34,438 bases of DNA from Rhodobacterales bacterium (GCA_015654855.1 JAATGA010000467.1:1-34438); one strand, 5' to 3'; numbered from the stretch's first letter, positions 6,662 to 15,852 are shown. Program-made: numbers and translations. The notes: generated from the sequence alone by a model not told the origin.

Positions 6662-7771
6662 ATGCATGTTCTGTTGACGGGAAATACGACATTCAAACTG
6701 GCGAATTTCCGTCAGGGCCTGATCCGTGACCTCATCGGGGCGGGCCACAAGGTTACAGTCCTCGCACCAGTGGATGATTATGTCGCCGCAGTACACGAGA
6801 TGGGATGCGACTTCATGCCCATCACGATGGACCGGAACGGCACATCCCCGGTTGCGGAAGCACGACTTCTCGGCGCCGTGTTTCAAAGTATCAGGCGCAT
6901 AAAGCCTGACATCGTCCTTAGCTATACGATCAAGAACAACATATATGCTGGGCTGTCCTGCCGTGTCCTCGGCATTCCCTTCGTGCCCAATGTGACCGGG
7001 CTTGGTCCTTCGTTCAACAAGCCCGGTGTGCTGAACAGAACGGTTCGTATTCTCTATGCTGGCGCCTTCCGCCGCGCGCATACGGTGTTCTTCCAGAATA
7101 CCAGCGATCTTGCGATATTTGCCGAGGCGCGGCTTGTAGCACCGGAGCGTGCGGCCCTATTGCCGGGATCGGGGGTGGATCTTGAGAAGTTCGACGAAAC
7201 TCCCCTGCCGGACACATCGGACGGCCTGCGCTTTCTGCTGGTTGCCAGAATGTTGTGGGACAAGGGTCCCGGCATCTTTGCCGAGGCCGCAGCCGAGGTC
7301 CGCAAGCAGTTTCCTCAAGCTCGGTTCCAACTCCTAGGCCCGCTTGACCCAGATAGTCGCAGCGGCATTCCACAGCACCAGATCGAAGCCTGGATTGCGG
7401 AAGGAAGCGTCGAATATCTAGGCACGGCGCGGGATGTTCTGCCCTTCCTGAAGAACGCCCACTGCATCGTTCTGCCCTCCTATTATCGCGAGGGTACGCC
7501 GCGGTCCCTGCTTGAAGCTGCGGCTGTTGGCCGCCCGATCATCACAACCGACATGCCGGGCTGTCGCGACCTTGTTCCGACGAGGGAGAATGGCTTTATT
7601 GTCCCTCCCCGCGATGCTCAGAGCCTCGCCACAGCCTGTATAGCTATTCTGGGCCTCGACCCGGAGGCCCGGGCCGCCATGGGGCAGGCGAGCCGCCGAC
7701 TCGCCGAAGACCGATATGATGAACGGATTATCATCACAGCCTACCGTCAGATCATGGAGCAGATCGCCTGA
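6662..7771 (+). CDS. GT4-family glycosyltransferase
   Basis: This GT-B fold enzyme transfers a sugar from a nucleotide donor to the growing lipid-linked repeat unit at the inner face of the cytoplasmic membrane. The 369-residue protein has an N-terminal Rossmann domain (MHVLLTGNTTFKLANFRQGL) and the acceptor-domain stretch IKNNIYAGLSCRVLGIPFVPNVTGLG. The latter is typical of the branch that includes WbpT/PglA-like enzymes. The donor domain follows, with LLVARMLWDKG and the E-x7-E motif EGTPRSLLE. Length is normal. The ribosome-binding site is weak (GGTTGGTG). It is the last plus-strand gene before a convergent junction at 7772-7823. Sugar specificity cannot be read from the sequence. Confidence 0.88.
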   Translation: MHVLLTGNTTFKLANFRQGLIRDLIGAGHKVTVLAPVDDYVAAVHEMGCDFMPITMDRNGTSPVAEARLLGAVFQSIRRIKPDIVLSYTIKNNIYAGLSCRVLGIPFVPNVTGLGPSFNKPGVLNRTVRILYAGAFRRAHTVFFQNTSDLAIFAEARLVAPERAALLPGSGVDLEKFDETPLPDTSDGLRFLLVARMLWDKGPGIFAEAAAEVRKQFPQARFQLLGPLDPDSRSGIPQHQIEAWIAEGSVEYLGTARDVLPFLKNAHCIVLPSYYREGTPRSLLEAAAVGRPIITTDMPGCRDLVPTRENGFIVPPRDAQSLATACIAILGLDPEARAAMGQASRRLAEDRYDERIIITAYRQIMEQIA

Positions 7772-7823
7772 TAGATAAGATCCGCCATCCGCTTTTTATC
7801 CCATTAGATAAACAGTTTTCAGG

Positions 7824-8885
7824 CTATGGTTTGGTTCGTGTGATGGCACGGAACTGTTCCGAGATCGCAGCTTCGGTAAAGTTACTTGCCCGGACCTTGG
7901 CCGCCGCCACTCGTGATGGTGCAGGCGCCTCGACAAAGACCCTTTCCAAAGCCTGATGCCAGGCCACCTCGTCATCCGGAGCGACGAACTGGTCGATATG
8001 ATCGGCAAGTTCTCGGAAGGGAGGGATGTCGCTGGCAATAACATGCAGACCTGCCGCAGCATATTCCAGAATAGGGATGCCAAAGCCTTCGAAAACCGAA
8101 GGAAATACACCGCAGTGAGCCAAACCTATCAGATCGAAAAGCTCGGAATCCGTGTCGACATCGTTGCGGATCTCGACAGTCACAGCATCAGACCTGTCTG
8201 CGATAGCCTGCATGATGTCAGGCAGAGCTCCCATGTCGCGCCCGACCAGACAGATACGGCTGCCTGCAGGAGCTTGTCGAATCAGCATATCTTGCCGCTT
8301 GTGTCGCACGAAACTGGAAATATAGATGAAGTCGAACCGTTTGGGCCCGGCGGCAAAGCGATCCATGGTAGCGGTCGCAAGCTCTAGCCTATCTTGGGAA
8401 ATGCCGTTCGGAATCACCAGAATCCGTTCCGCCGGGACTGCGCAATGGACCCGGAGGTCGTCTCGCACACTTTGCGAAACGACGACAATCCGCTTGGCCA
8501 ATCGAGTGAACAGCACATAAGCGTATCTGCGCAGGTCGGCAGCACGCCCGCCACCTCGGGCAGCTCGTCGATCATAGGCCTTCAAGTCATGGACCGTTAG
8601 GATCATGTTGCGACGCCATGTCGGTGTAAAGATCACTTCCGAAATGACAATATTGTCTGGCGCATTGCAGAGGCGAGAGGCCTGCAAGAAATAGGAAAAA
8701 CGGCGCAATCCCGCCTTCAAAAATAGACGCTCGACTAGGCCTCTGGGTAGATATCTATAGTCTTCGGCGAGAATAGCGCGGCTGTCCTGCCCTTGCAGGT
8801 CTAGCATATGACGCAGAAAAGCTATGCGCCGCGAAGCGCCCTTGACCGACGGATCGGCATAAGGATTGAAAAAGATCACGGTCAC
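7824..8885 (-). CDS. GT4-family glycosyltransferase
   Basis: The 353-residue GT-B glycosyltransferase has an N-terminal domain starting MTVIFFNPYADPSVKGASRR and the central VVVSQSVRDDLR...IPNGI. The donor-binding C-domain shows FDFIYISSFVRHKRQ and the E-x7-E-type FEGFGIPILEYAAAG. It acts at the cytoplasmic membrane on the lipid-linked oligosaccharide. Its start overlaps the stop of the upstream acyltransferase gene by 4 nt, implying translational coupling in an operon with the acyltransferase and Wzy genes. Base composition is lower in GC than the flanking export genes. Donor and acceptor are unknown. Confidence 0.88.
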   Translation of the reverse strand: MTVIFFNPYADPSVKGASRRIAFLRHMLDLQGQDSRAILAEDYRYLPRGLVERLFLKAGLRRFSYFLQASRLCNAPDNIVISEVIFTPTWRRNMILTVHDLKAYDRRAARGGGRAADLRRYAYVLFTRLAKRIVVVSQSVRDDLRVHCAVPAERILVIPNGISQDRLELATATMDRFAAGPKRFDFIYISSFVRHKRQDMLIRQAPAGSRICLVGRDMGALPDIMQAIADRSDAVTVEIRNDVDTDSELFDLIGLAHCGVFPSVFEGFGIPILEYAAAGLHVIASDIPPFRELADHIDQFVAPDDEVAWHQALERVFVEAPAPSRVAAAKVRASNFTEAAISEQFRAITRTKP

Positions 8886-9853
8886 CGTTCGCTCCTTGCA
8901 TACGCCTTGCCAAGGCGGCCTTCACGCCAAAGCGAGAGTAGAATCATCAATATCGTGCACAGTATTGCCAACAGCCACCACGGGCCTGTTAGGCACGCAG
9001 CACCCATGACGGTACGGATCACCCAGAGCACAGGGAGATGCGCCACCAAAATCCATAGGGAATTTCTTCCGGCCAAGCAGATCGCCGGATGTTGCAACAC
9101 ACGTATCCGACAAAGACCGATTATACCCCAGGCACCGAGAAGCCCTGCAACGATATAAAGTGCGGGTTGACCGAATTGCATTGAGAACAGATCGACCCGG
9201 CCGTTGAGCAATGCCAAGATTAATGCCACTCCCAGAACGGAGGTGGCGATAACAGGCGTGAGACGCGGCCCGTGGATATTGATAAGATAGCCCAGAGCAA
9301 AGAATATCCCACCCACTAGCCCCTGACCTATCGACATTGGCCAAGCCGACGCGGATTGGGGCAATGGCAGGCACACCAAGGCAACTCCGAGCGGTATCAG
9401 GGCTAGGGGGGCTAGACGAGGCCCAAGTAGGCGGGTCGCCAAGGCCAGAACGGACAGCAAGGAGAACATGGCTGGCAAGAACCACAGGGGCGTGTTGTGA
9501 ATGAGATAGCCATTTATGTTTCCGCCCCAGATGGTGGCGAGAAGAGGTCCCCACCAAGGGATGCCATCAGGCCCGTGCAGAACCTGCTTGACCTGCCATA
9601 ATCCCCAACTGGCGACTGATGCCACAAGAAAGGGAACTCCCAATGCTTTCGCACTATGTCTCAGTCGCACCCGACCCTGCCACAAAATCCCGGAAATGAG
9701 AAAAAACAGCGGCATATGCACACTGTATATTAGAACATTCAAAGGATCTGGCGGCTGGCAGTGGCCTAGGATGACAAGCAGCATGCCGATCCCTTTGGCC
9801 GCATCCAGATCCTGATGGCGCGTTAGATCCACAATGGTAGAAGGCTTGATCAT
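8882..9853 (-). CDS. Membrane acyltransferase (acyltransferase 3 family)
   Basis: This is an integral membrane enzyme that probably O-acetylates or otherwise acylates sugars of the repeat unit, in the manner of ExoZ/OatA-type proteins. The 323-residue protein starts with DLDAAKGIGMLLVILGHC, the family signature in which the histidine is catalytic, followed by VHMPLFFLISGILW. About nine or ten hydrophobic helices follow throughout. The ATG overlaps the 3' end of the upstream wzy-like gene by 4 nt, and its own stop overlaps the next glycosyltransferase start by 4 nt. Whether the donor is acetyl-CoA or another acyl group cannot be told. Confidence 0.88.
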   Translation of the reverse strand: MIKPSTIVDLTRHQDLDAAKGIGMLLVILGHCQPPDPLNVLIYSVHMPLFFLISGILWQGRVRLRHSAKALGVPFLVASVASWGLWQVKQVLHGPDGIPWWGPLLATIWGGNINGYLIHNTPLWFLPAMFSLLSVLALATRLLGPRLAPLALIPLGVALVCLPLPQSASAWPMSIGQGLVGGIFFALGYLINIHGPRLTPVIATSVLGVALILALLNGRVDLFSMQFGQPALYIVAGLLGAWGIIGLCRIRVLQHPAICLAGRNSLWILVAHLPVLWVIRTVMGAACLTGPWWLLAILCTILMILLSLWREGRLGKAYARSER

Positions 9854-11070
9854 CGGGCACCGGGTGGAGGGAGAATTAATAGCTCTTCGACTTCTGTAGA
9901 TAGCCCCCCTTGGATAAAGTTTCGCTTATAAAAAACAAATATAAGATAGTAGTGGGGCTGGAAATAGATAGGCGTCGAGACGAAGAACAGAATCTGCACA
10001 AGAAAAGAGACAAGTAAGGCGCCCGAGAATGCATCCTGACAGCGAAGAAGATTGAAAACCATATAACCAAGCAGCATTATGTACAGCCCGAGCCCCACAA
10101 TGCCGATATCTCGGAGAAAGTTAAGGTAAACGCTTACTGCTGCAGATGTATTGAAGTTGACATACGATCCCGGCCCATATCCAAGGAAAGCATGCAGCGC
10201 ACTTGCCGTAGATGTAATGTCGATAGTGCTTTCAAATCTCTGATATCTGTCCGCAAAAGAGTTTCCTGAAAATTTTCGCAGAAATACCTCTTCCACAAGG
10301 CTTGGAAAAGCGAGAAGTGCCAAACCCGCGAGCAGAAGAGCGAGGAAAATCAACACTGCTTCCTTGGTCAGCTTCTGCGCGTATAAAGTCCGCAAAGCCA
10401 GCGCGAGCATAGCCGCGGCCGGCAGGAAGATAAAGAGGGAAACGCTGAAACCGATAAATGCGCCTATCAGCGTCATGCCAATAAAACGGATCTTCTGTGC
10501 TCGGGGAGCGGCATTGGCCCAAAGATAATAGGTCATTAGCGGGAAAAGCACGCCTAGGTATGCGGCGAAATACCCAGACTCCTCGAAAGTACTGCGCGCT
10601 CGGATAAACACAATCGAAAGAAATCCTGGTGTGTAATCGGTGATCGCTGGTCGAAAGACGTAATTTCCAATCTCTATGGAGGTGAAGTTTGTTAGGATGA
10701 ATTCGATGGCCCCGAAAAAGATGCAAATCATGTAACTGATATAAAGAAGTCTTAATATTCTGGTCAGATCGATCGCTCTGATAATGCATTCAGCTCCGTA
10801 ATAAAATATAATAAACCCCCCCAGCATTGCGATGGAGTGATTTATTCCTGTTCCACTGATCGTATCGATATTAACGACGATCGACAGAAGGATGCTGCCA
10901 AGAAACAGTAGAATAATTTTATCAGCCTGAATAAGAAAGATATGCGTGATCCGCCCCGTCGCACCATACCAGAACATCGCCAACAGACAGACGATCAGCG
11001 GGATCACAAAGATCTGGCTGACATTGAACGCGCTGACAAAGGGCAGGGAGAGAAGGTAGAGCGCACCCAT
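9850..11070 (-). CDS. wzy: Wzy-like O-antigen/EPS polymerase
   Basis: The 406-residue, strongly hydrophobic protein has about ten to twelve membrane segments and a long periplasmic loop in the second half (about residues 260-320: FLRKFSGNSFADRYQRFESTI, then FLGYGPGSYVNF). GYGPGSY in that position is typical of Wzy/WaaL-type proteins. Its role is to polymerise flipped repeat units on the periplasmic face. Sequence identity among such proteins is low, so the call rests on topology, this loop motif and context between glycosyltransferases. It is the most AT-rich gene in the window, as polymerases often are in swapped clusters. Its ATG lies 5 bases after the stop of the upstream glycosyltransferase. 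A ligase is the main alternative. Confidence 0.75.
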   Translation of the reverse strand: MGALYLLSLPFVSAFNVSQIFVIPLIVCLLAMFWYGATGRITHIFLIQADKIILLFLGSILLSIVVNIDTISGTGINHSIAMLGGFIIFYYGAECIIRAIDLTRILRLLYISYMICIFFGAIEFILTNFTSIEIGNYVFRPAITDYTPGFLSIVFIRARSTFEESGYFAAYLGVLFPLMTYYLWANAAPRAQKIRFIGMTLIGAFIGFSVSLFIFLPAAAMLALALRTLYAQKLTKEAVLIFLALLLAGLALLAFPSLVEEVFLRKFSGNSFADRYQRFESTIDITSTASALHAFLGYGPGSYVNFNTSAAVSVYLNFLRDIGIVGLGLYIMLLGYMVFNLLRCQDAFSGALLVSFLVQILFFVSTPIYFQPHYYLIFVFYKRNFIQGGLSTEVEELLILPPPGAR

Positions 11071-11075
11071 ACCGG

Positions 11076-12029
11076 TTACATCGCCAGCAACTGGTCAAGC
11101 CAGGCGTCGAGCGAGTAGCGCGACAGCTCCTCGCCCCAGCCGGGCGGTTGGCGCAGGCGGTCGGCGGGCAGGTCCAGCACATTTCGGTCGATGGTGATGA
11201 TGCGATCCGCCAGCTCGGGGACGAGCTTCGTTGCCAGCGGGTTGGTCGTCACCAGATAGCGTCCGGTGGCCAGCGCCTCGAAGCTGCGCATCGTCATGCC
11301 AGCTTGCTTGTTGTTCTCGATGTCGAGGATCGCCGCAGCGTCGCGGTACATTCCCACGACGCTGGCTTGGTCGAGTTTGCGGAACGCCACATCCGCCCGT
11401 GCGGGCGGATTGGCCGAGGTCAGTCGCAGCTTCAGATAGTCGACGGGCGCTATATAGAGGTAATGGCGCAACCGCAGGCCGCGTTCGGCGCACTGATCGC
11501 GCACCGCCTGCATCGCTTGGTAGCGGGCCGCGTGATAAGAGCCCACAAAGACGAGATCCCATTGCGGGTGGGCCGGAGCATCCTTCAGCCGATAGGCCGG
11601 AATGTGGAAAAGCGGTAGGTAGCCGATGCCCAGCTCTTCGGCATCGACCGAATCGAAGCTCGCTACCGCGTCGAACAGCGGCACCAGCGGGCGGAAATCG
11701 GTGACCCGGTAGGAATCCCATTCGTAAAGCACGAACCGCGCCTGCGACTGCTGCCGCCGCAGGGTCCGGACGAAATCGGGGGTCACGATCTCGCCACGGA
11801 TCACCAGGACGCGGTCGAAGGTATCGCCCGCGGTTGCACGGGCGATGCCTGCCAGATACCGGTCGAAGACCCTGCGCCGCCAGCGAGCGGGAAGCTTCTT
11901 GGCCGGGCTGTAGATGGCCCGACCCGGGCGTTCCGCGAAAAAGCGCACCTGATGTCCATCCGCTTCCAGCGAACGGACAATCTGGTGGTGGTAGTCGTAG
12001 AACGCCGGAGCGATCAGCAGGATACGCAT
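11076..12029 (-). CDS. CgeB-like glycosyltransferase (GT-B fold)
   Basis: The 317-residue protein starts MRILLIAPAFYDYHHQIVRSL. It carries VLYEWDSYRVTDFRPLV and the donor-side segment AAILDIENNKQAGMTMRSFEALATGRYLVTTN, features of the CgeB/group-1 (Glyco_trans_1_2-like) proteins found in capsule and spore-coat loci. Presumably it transfers one sugar of the repeat unit in the cytoplasm. GAGGGG lies about 5 bases upstream of the ATG. It is high in GC, unlike the wzy gene directly downstream, so it marks the edge of the low-GC block. It sits 14 bases downstream of the epimerase gene and is probably in the same operon. Specificity is unknown. Confidence 0.75.
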   Translation of the reverse strand: MRILLIAPAFYDYHHQIVRSLEADGHQVRFFAERPGRAIYSPAKKLPARWRRRVFDRYLAGIARATAGDTFDRVLVIRGEIVTPDFVRTLRRQQSQARFVLYEWDSYRVTDFRPLVPLFDAVASFDSVDAEELGIGYLPLFHIPAYRLKDAPAHPQWDLVFVGSYHAARYQAMQAVRDQCAERGLRLRHYLYIAPVDYLKLRLTSANPPARADVAFRKLDQASVVGMYRDAAAILDIENNKQAGMTMRSFEALATGRYLVTTNPLATKLVPELADRIITIDRNVLDLPADRLRQPPGWGEELSRYSLDAWLDQLLAM

Positions 12030-12043
12030 CGGACCCCTCGTCC

Positions 12044-13165
12044 CTAGTTCAGCAGACCGCGCGCGCGCATCTCTTGGAGGCTGCGCTCGTAACCGTCCTC
12101 GGATTTCTCCTGCTCCATGACCCAGGCGGTGAAGCGCCGCACGCCCTCGGCGAAACCGATGCGGGGAACAAAGCCAAGTCCGGCCTCGATCCGTGTCAGA
12201 TCCGCGAAATTGTGCCGGATGTCGCCAAGGCGGTAGTTGCCGCTGACCTCGATCGGGACGTCGATACTATAGGCATCGCGCAGGGTGCGGGCGACCGTCA
12301 TCACGTCTATGCCGATCCCGGTGCCGACGTTGAACACTTGCGGATCGGCTGCGGGGCTGGAGATCGCCAGCCGCGTCGCTTGGACGACATCGTCGATATA
12401 GACGAAGTCGCGGCTTTCCTGCCCGTCCTCGAACACGTTGATGCTGTTGCCATTGCGGATCCGGGTCGAGAAGATCGACAGGATGCCGGTATAGGGGTTC
12501 GACAGCGATTGCCCCGGTCCGTAGACGTTCTGATAGCGCAGTGCCACGGCGGGAATGCCTAGGGTCCGCCCGGCGGTCAGCACCAGCTGCTCTTGCGTGA
12601 GTTTGGTGATCCCGTAGATTGAGCTGGGATGCAGGCGGCTTTCCTCGTCGGTGGCGGCGATTTCCGTGGTCCTGCCGCAATTGGGGCATTTGACCGAGAA
12701 GTCCCCTGTGCGCATGTCGGCGTCCCTGCGTTCCAGCGGGTAGACCGGACCGCAATTCGGGCAGAGGGCCTTGCCCTCGCCATAGATCGAGCGCGACGAA
12801 GCCACGACGAGCTTGCGCACCGAATGCGGATGGTTGGCCAGCAGGTCGAGCATGATCCCGGCGCCGCGTACGTTGATGTCGACGTAACGGTCGATCTCGT
12901 ACATTGACTGACCGGTGCCGGTTTCGGCGGCCAGATGGACGATGGCCTCCTGCCCGTCGAGCGCCTTCAGCCAGTCATCGCGGTTGCGCACATCGCCGAC
13001 GACCAGTTCCGCACAGTCCCGCACCCGCGCGACCAGCGGACAGTTCGCCCCGTGGATCTGCGGCGAGAGACTGTCGAGGACGGTCACTGCGTGCCCTTCC
13101 TGTGAAAGCGAGGCCGCCAGATGCGAACCGATGAAACCAGCGCCGCCGGTGATCAGGATTTTCAC
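12044..13165 (-). CDS. NAD-dependent sugar epimerase/dehydratase with zinc-ribbon insert
   Basis: This extended short-chain dehydrogenase acts on a nucleotide sugar. The true start is the GTG at 13165 ([16 protein letters not shown]) with GGAAAGG upstream; the longer ORF upstream overlaps the next gene. It has the TGGAGFIG nucleotide-binding motif, SSRSIYG and the catalytic YGITK. Between SIYGEG and the YGITK helix lies an insert with two CPNCG motifs separated by about 27 residues, which looks like a four-cysteine zinc ribbon. A similar cysteine-rich insert is known in the WbiB-type dTDP-L-rhamnose 4-epimerase branch, so conversion of dTDP-rhamnose to dTDP-6-deoxy-talose is a reasonable guess given the rfb operon here. 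UDP-glucose 4-epimerase is the alternative. Confidence 0.82.
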   Translation of the reverse strand: MKILITGGAGFIGSHLAASLSQEGHAVTVLDSLSPQIHGANCPLVARVRDCAELVVGDVRNRDDWLKALDGQEAIVHLAAETGTGQSMYEIDRYVDINVRGAGIMLDLLANHPHSVRKLVVASSRSIYGEGKALCPNCGPVYPLERRDADMRTGDFSVKCPNCGRTTEIAATDEESRLHPSSIYGITKLTQEQLVLTAGRTLGIPAVALRYQNVYGPGQSLSNPYTGILSIFSTRIRNGNSINVFEDGQESRDFVYIDDVVQATRLAISSPAADPQVFNVGTGIGIDVMTVARTLRDAYSIDVPIEVSGNYRLGDIRHNFADLTRIEAGLGFVPRIGFAEGVRRFTAWVMEQEKSEDGYERSLQEMRARGLLN

Positions 13166-13190
13166 GATGAATACCTTTCCTTTGGAAAAC

Positions 13191-13748
13191 TCATGCGCCT
13201 GTGCGGCGCAGGATGCGGGCCGGGGAGCCAACCAGAACGGATCCGTCCGGATAGTAGCCCGCGACCACCACCGCATGGCTGCCGACGATACACCGCTTGC
13301 CGAGCCGCGCATTCGGTAGGATCGAAGCGGCGACGCCGATGAAGCAGCCGTCGCCGATGATCACCTCTGCCGGTTCGTCGTTCAGACGGTCGCCGATCTT
13401 TGTGCCGTCCGGCCCGTCGAAGGGATGCGACGTATCGGTGATGCAGCAGTTCGCCGTGATCGAGCAGTCCTTTCCGATCTGCAGTTGCGAGCTGCAGATG
13501 ATGTGGACGTTCTGCTCGATGTTGGTATTGTTCCCGATCGAGAGCGTCGGCTTTCGCTTTGCATCCAGCGCTTCGATCCGCAGGTGGTCGCGGATACGGA
13601 CATTCGACCCGATCGCGATGTACTTCTCGCCGACGATGCCGATCGGGTTCAGGATGAAGCTGCCCCGTCCAAAGGCAAGGAACCTGTGCCGGTGCCACAG
13701 GATGCCTACCAGCTTGGCAACAGCCTTTCTCGATCTGTAGCCCATCAT
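13191..13748 (-). CDS. Left-handed beta-helix (hexapeptide) O-acyltransferase
   Basis: The 185-residue protein is built of hexapeptide repeats: IGIVGEKYIAIGSNVRIRDHLRIEA, IGNNTNIEQNVHII and IGDGCFIGVAASILPNARLGKRCIVGSHAVVV. Such trimeric enzymes transfer an acetyl group from acetyl-CoA to sugar hydroxyls or amines in the cytoplasm. The TSHPFDGP stretch holds the likely catalytic histidine. The ATG overlaps the stop of the upstream acetyltransferase by 4 nt (ATGA), so the two are translationally coupled. The product is probably a decoration of the repeat unit. The exact sugar is unknown. Confidence 0.85.
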   Translation of the reverse strand: MMGYRSRKAVAKLVGILWHRHRFLAFGRGSFILNPIGIVGEKYIAIGSNVRIRDHLRIEALDAKRKPTLSIGNNTNIEQNVHIICSSQLQIGKDCSITANCCITDTSHPFDGPDGTKIGDRLNDEPAEVIIGDGCFIGVAASILPNARLGKRCIVGSHAVVVAGYYPDGSVLVGSPARILRRTGA

Positions 13749-14347
13749 GCCTCAGCCTTCCGATTGACGGATTCCCATCGGCCTGTGTCATTGTCGAATG
13801 TCTTGATGACACGCGCGGGCGAACCTGCCACCAAGGAATAGGGCGGCACATCCCGTGTCACCAGCGCCCTTGCTCCGACTACGGCATGGTCGCCAAGCGT
13901 TACACCGGGCAGGATCGAGCAGCCATAGCCGAGGAACACATGCCTGCCGATGCGGACGGGTCCCTTGGTTTCGAGCGGTTGCTTCATGATCAGCCCCTCG
14001 CGTGGGTCGATCCGGTGGGACGTGTCGGAGATGTAGACATGTTCACTGATGACCACGCCATCGCCGATCTCGAGCGGGTTCATCGCGTGGATCTGCGTGT
14101 AGCTCCCAAGATAGACGTCATCGCCGAGGCGGACATGGCCGTTCTGCGCCACCCCTTCGTAACTGCCCATCGCATTGATCACGACATGCCGTCCGATCCT
14201 CGCCCGGGCACCGATCTCGATCCGGTCCGGGTTGGTGATGTACCACGGGCGCCGGAAATAGGAATCTTTTCCCAAGCTCATGCCGCGCGGCCGATGGACC
14301 AGCCTTTTCATGAAGGGAGCTACTAAGGCCTTCAACGATCTTTTCAT
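13745..14347 (-). CDS. Hexapeptide-repeat acetyltransferase
   Basis: The 200-residue enzyme of the left-handed beta-helix class (WcaF/WbbJ/CysE-like) starts at the ATG at 14347 with GGAGG upstream; the longer 526-residue ORF listed is out-of-frame read-through of the flippase gene. Repeats include IGARARIGRHVVINAMG, LEIGDGVVISEHVYISDTSHRID (catalytic His) and VGARALVTRDVPPYSLVAGSPARVIK, the standard C-terminal cap. It overlaps the flippase stop by 4 nt and the next acetyltransferase start by 4 nt. It probably acetylates a sugar of the polymer using acetyl-CoA. Confidence 0.88.
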   Translation of the reverse strand: MKRSLKALVAPFMKRLVHRPRGMSLGKDSYFRRPWYITNPDRIEIGARARIGRHVVINAMGSYEGVAQNGHVRLGDDVYLGSYTQIHAMNPLEIGDGVVISEHVYISDTSHRIDPREGLIMKQPLETKGPVRIGRHVFLGYGCSILPGVTLGDHAVVGARALVTRDVPPYSLVAGSPARVIKTFDNDTGRWESVNRKAEA

Positions 14348-15852
14348 TGCGTGCCTCCGGGGGCGTCCTGCGGCTGCCGCTTGCAGCGCAACTGCGCCCA
14401 GATGTCCCGCGGCTCGGGGCTTGTCCAAACGAAGATGGTAAGCAGCACAAACGCTAGTACGGTCACCACGGTCGTTGTCATGCCGTCTTGCAGCGCAAAG
14501 CTTGGAATCCCCGAGATCAGAGAGGCAACCGTAATCGAAAGAAACGGTCCAAGCATGCCGTTTGGCAATAGGGCGCGCGTGGTCAGGTTCTGCAGAAGCA
14601 GGAAACGCGCGATGAGATATCCACTGCCGATCAGGATGGCCAAGGCATAGGAAACCACCACACCGGTTCCCGAGAACATGTATCCCAGCAAAAGGCCCGC
14701 CGTCAGGTTCATGCCCGCAATCACCAACTGGGCTTGGGCGTTCAACCTTGCCCGCCCGGTCCCGAGGTTCACGAAATAAGCCGGCCCGATCAGCGTGTTG
14801 AAGAACATCGTCGCCAGCATCAGATAGGAAACCGCCACGAAGAATGGTTAGTAATGGCCGATCCATATCTGTGAGATCAGCGGCACCGCTACCGCCACGG
14901 CCCCGTAGAATACCGTGCAGATGAAGAACAGCGGTCGATACATCTGCCCGAACAGCCGGTTCACTCCCGCCCGGTCGGTTTCGTGCATCAGGGTGATCAC
15001 GGGCACCATAATCTGGTTCACGTTGGTAACGATGGCCCGGAACTGGTTCACCATCTTCGTCGCCATCTCGTAATAGCCGACGGCCGCCAGCGTTCCGAAA
15101 TGCCCCAGCAGCAGCTTGGTCAGCGGGTCGCCCAGGAAGGCCGCGACCGAGGTCACCTGCAGGCTGACATTGTAGCCCAGCATCTCGCGGAAACGGTCCC
15201 TGCGCCAGCGGCGGGGGATCAGGCCGATGTCTAGCTTGCGGCAGGCCGTGGTCCAAGCCGCTAGCAGTATGAAACCACTCTGTCCCAGCTGCGCCCAGCC
15301 CAGCCCGACGAAGCCCAGCCTCCACACCAGAACCGGGATCAGCACCCCATAGAGCACGGTCGCCGAGATCAGGATCAGGTTGCGCAGATCGGCCCGGTTC
15401 AATCCGTCGAGTGTTGACAGAAATGCCCCGGAAACCGCGAGGATCGCGAAAGAGACCAGCGAGAACGGCAGCAGGTCCAGCGCATCGCGCAGATCACCCG
15501 CATTCATGACGCGCGGCAGCAGGAAGCCGAGCAGCGGAAAGAACAGCGCAACCATCGCAAACGCCAGCACGATCAGGCTCAGCACGCCGGTCTCGACCAC
15601 CTCGAGCACGGCCTCCTCCTGCTGTTTCGCGCGGTACTTCGCGACAAATCGGGTCATGCCGCCCGCAAAGCCCAGATCGGTGATCCGGGCGACGGTCGAA
15701 AGCGCCATGACAATAGACCAGATGCCCATCTTCGCCGGGCCGATAGCACCGAGCAGGAACTTGTAGATGAAGAACAGGAAAACCGCAGAAACGACAACCT
15801 GTATGACGGTTATCACAGCATTCTTCATGATCTGATTATGCTTGTCCGACAT
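14344..15852 (-). pseudogene. wzx: Wzx-type flippase gene interrupted by one in-frame TAA
   Basis: The two ORFs 15852-14848 and 14847-14344 are the same frame separated by a single TAA at 14850-14848 (IWIGHY, stop, PFFVAVSYLMLA). Together they would make a protein of about 500 residues with 12-14 membrane segments, the normal size and topology of the polysaccharide flippase (MATE/MOP superfamily) that moves lipid-linked units across the inner membrane. Motifs at the start (GPAKMGIWSIVMALSTVARITDLGF) are typical. As written, translation stops after 334 residues and loses the last four or so helices. One base change (for example GAA, CAA or AAA to TAA) explains it; there is no frameshift. It may be a real recent mutation, a sequence error or low-level read-through. 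The start at 15852 is the most plausible; 15828 is the alternative. Confidence 0.82.

Noticed and set aside
15624-15633. GTTTCGCGCG in wzx as a further parS copy
   Set aside because: Only one half-site matches; the other arm is GGTACTTC, so the palindrome is not formed.
4353-15852. Stop-codon reassignment to explain in-frame TAA in ugd and wzx
   Set aside because: All other genes end normally at TAA/TGA/TAG, ugd is also truncated, and the epimerase has frameshifts; ordinary mutation or sequence error is simpler.
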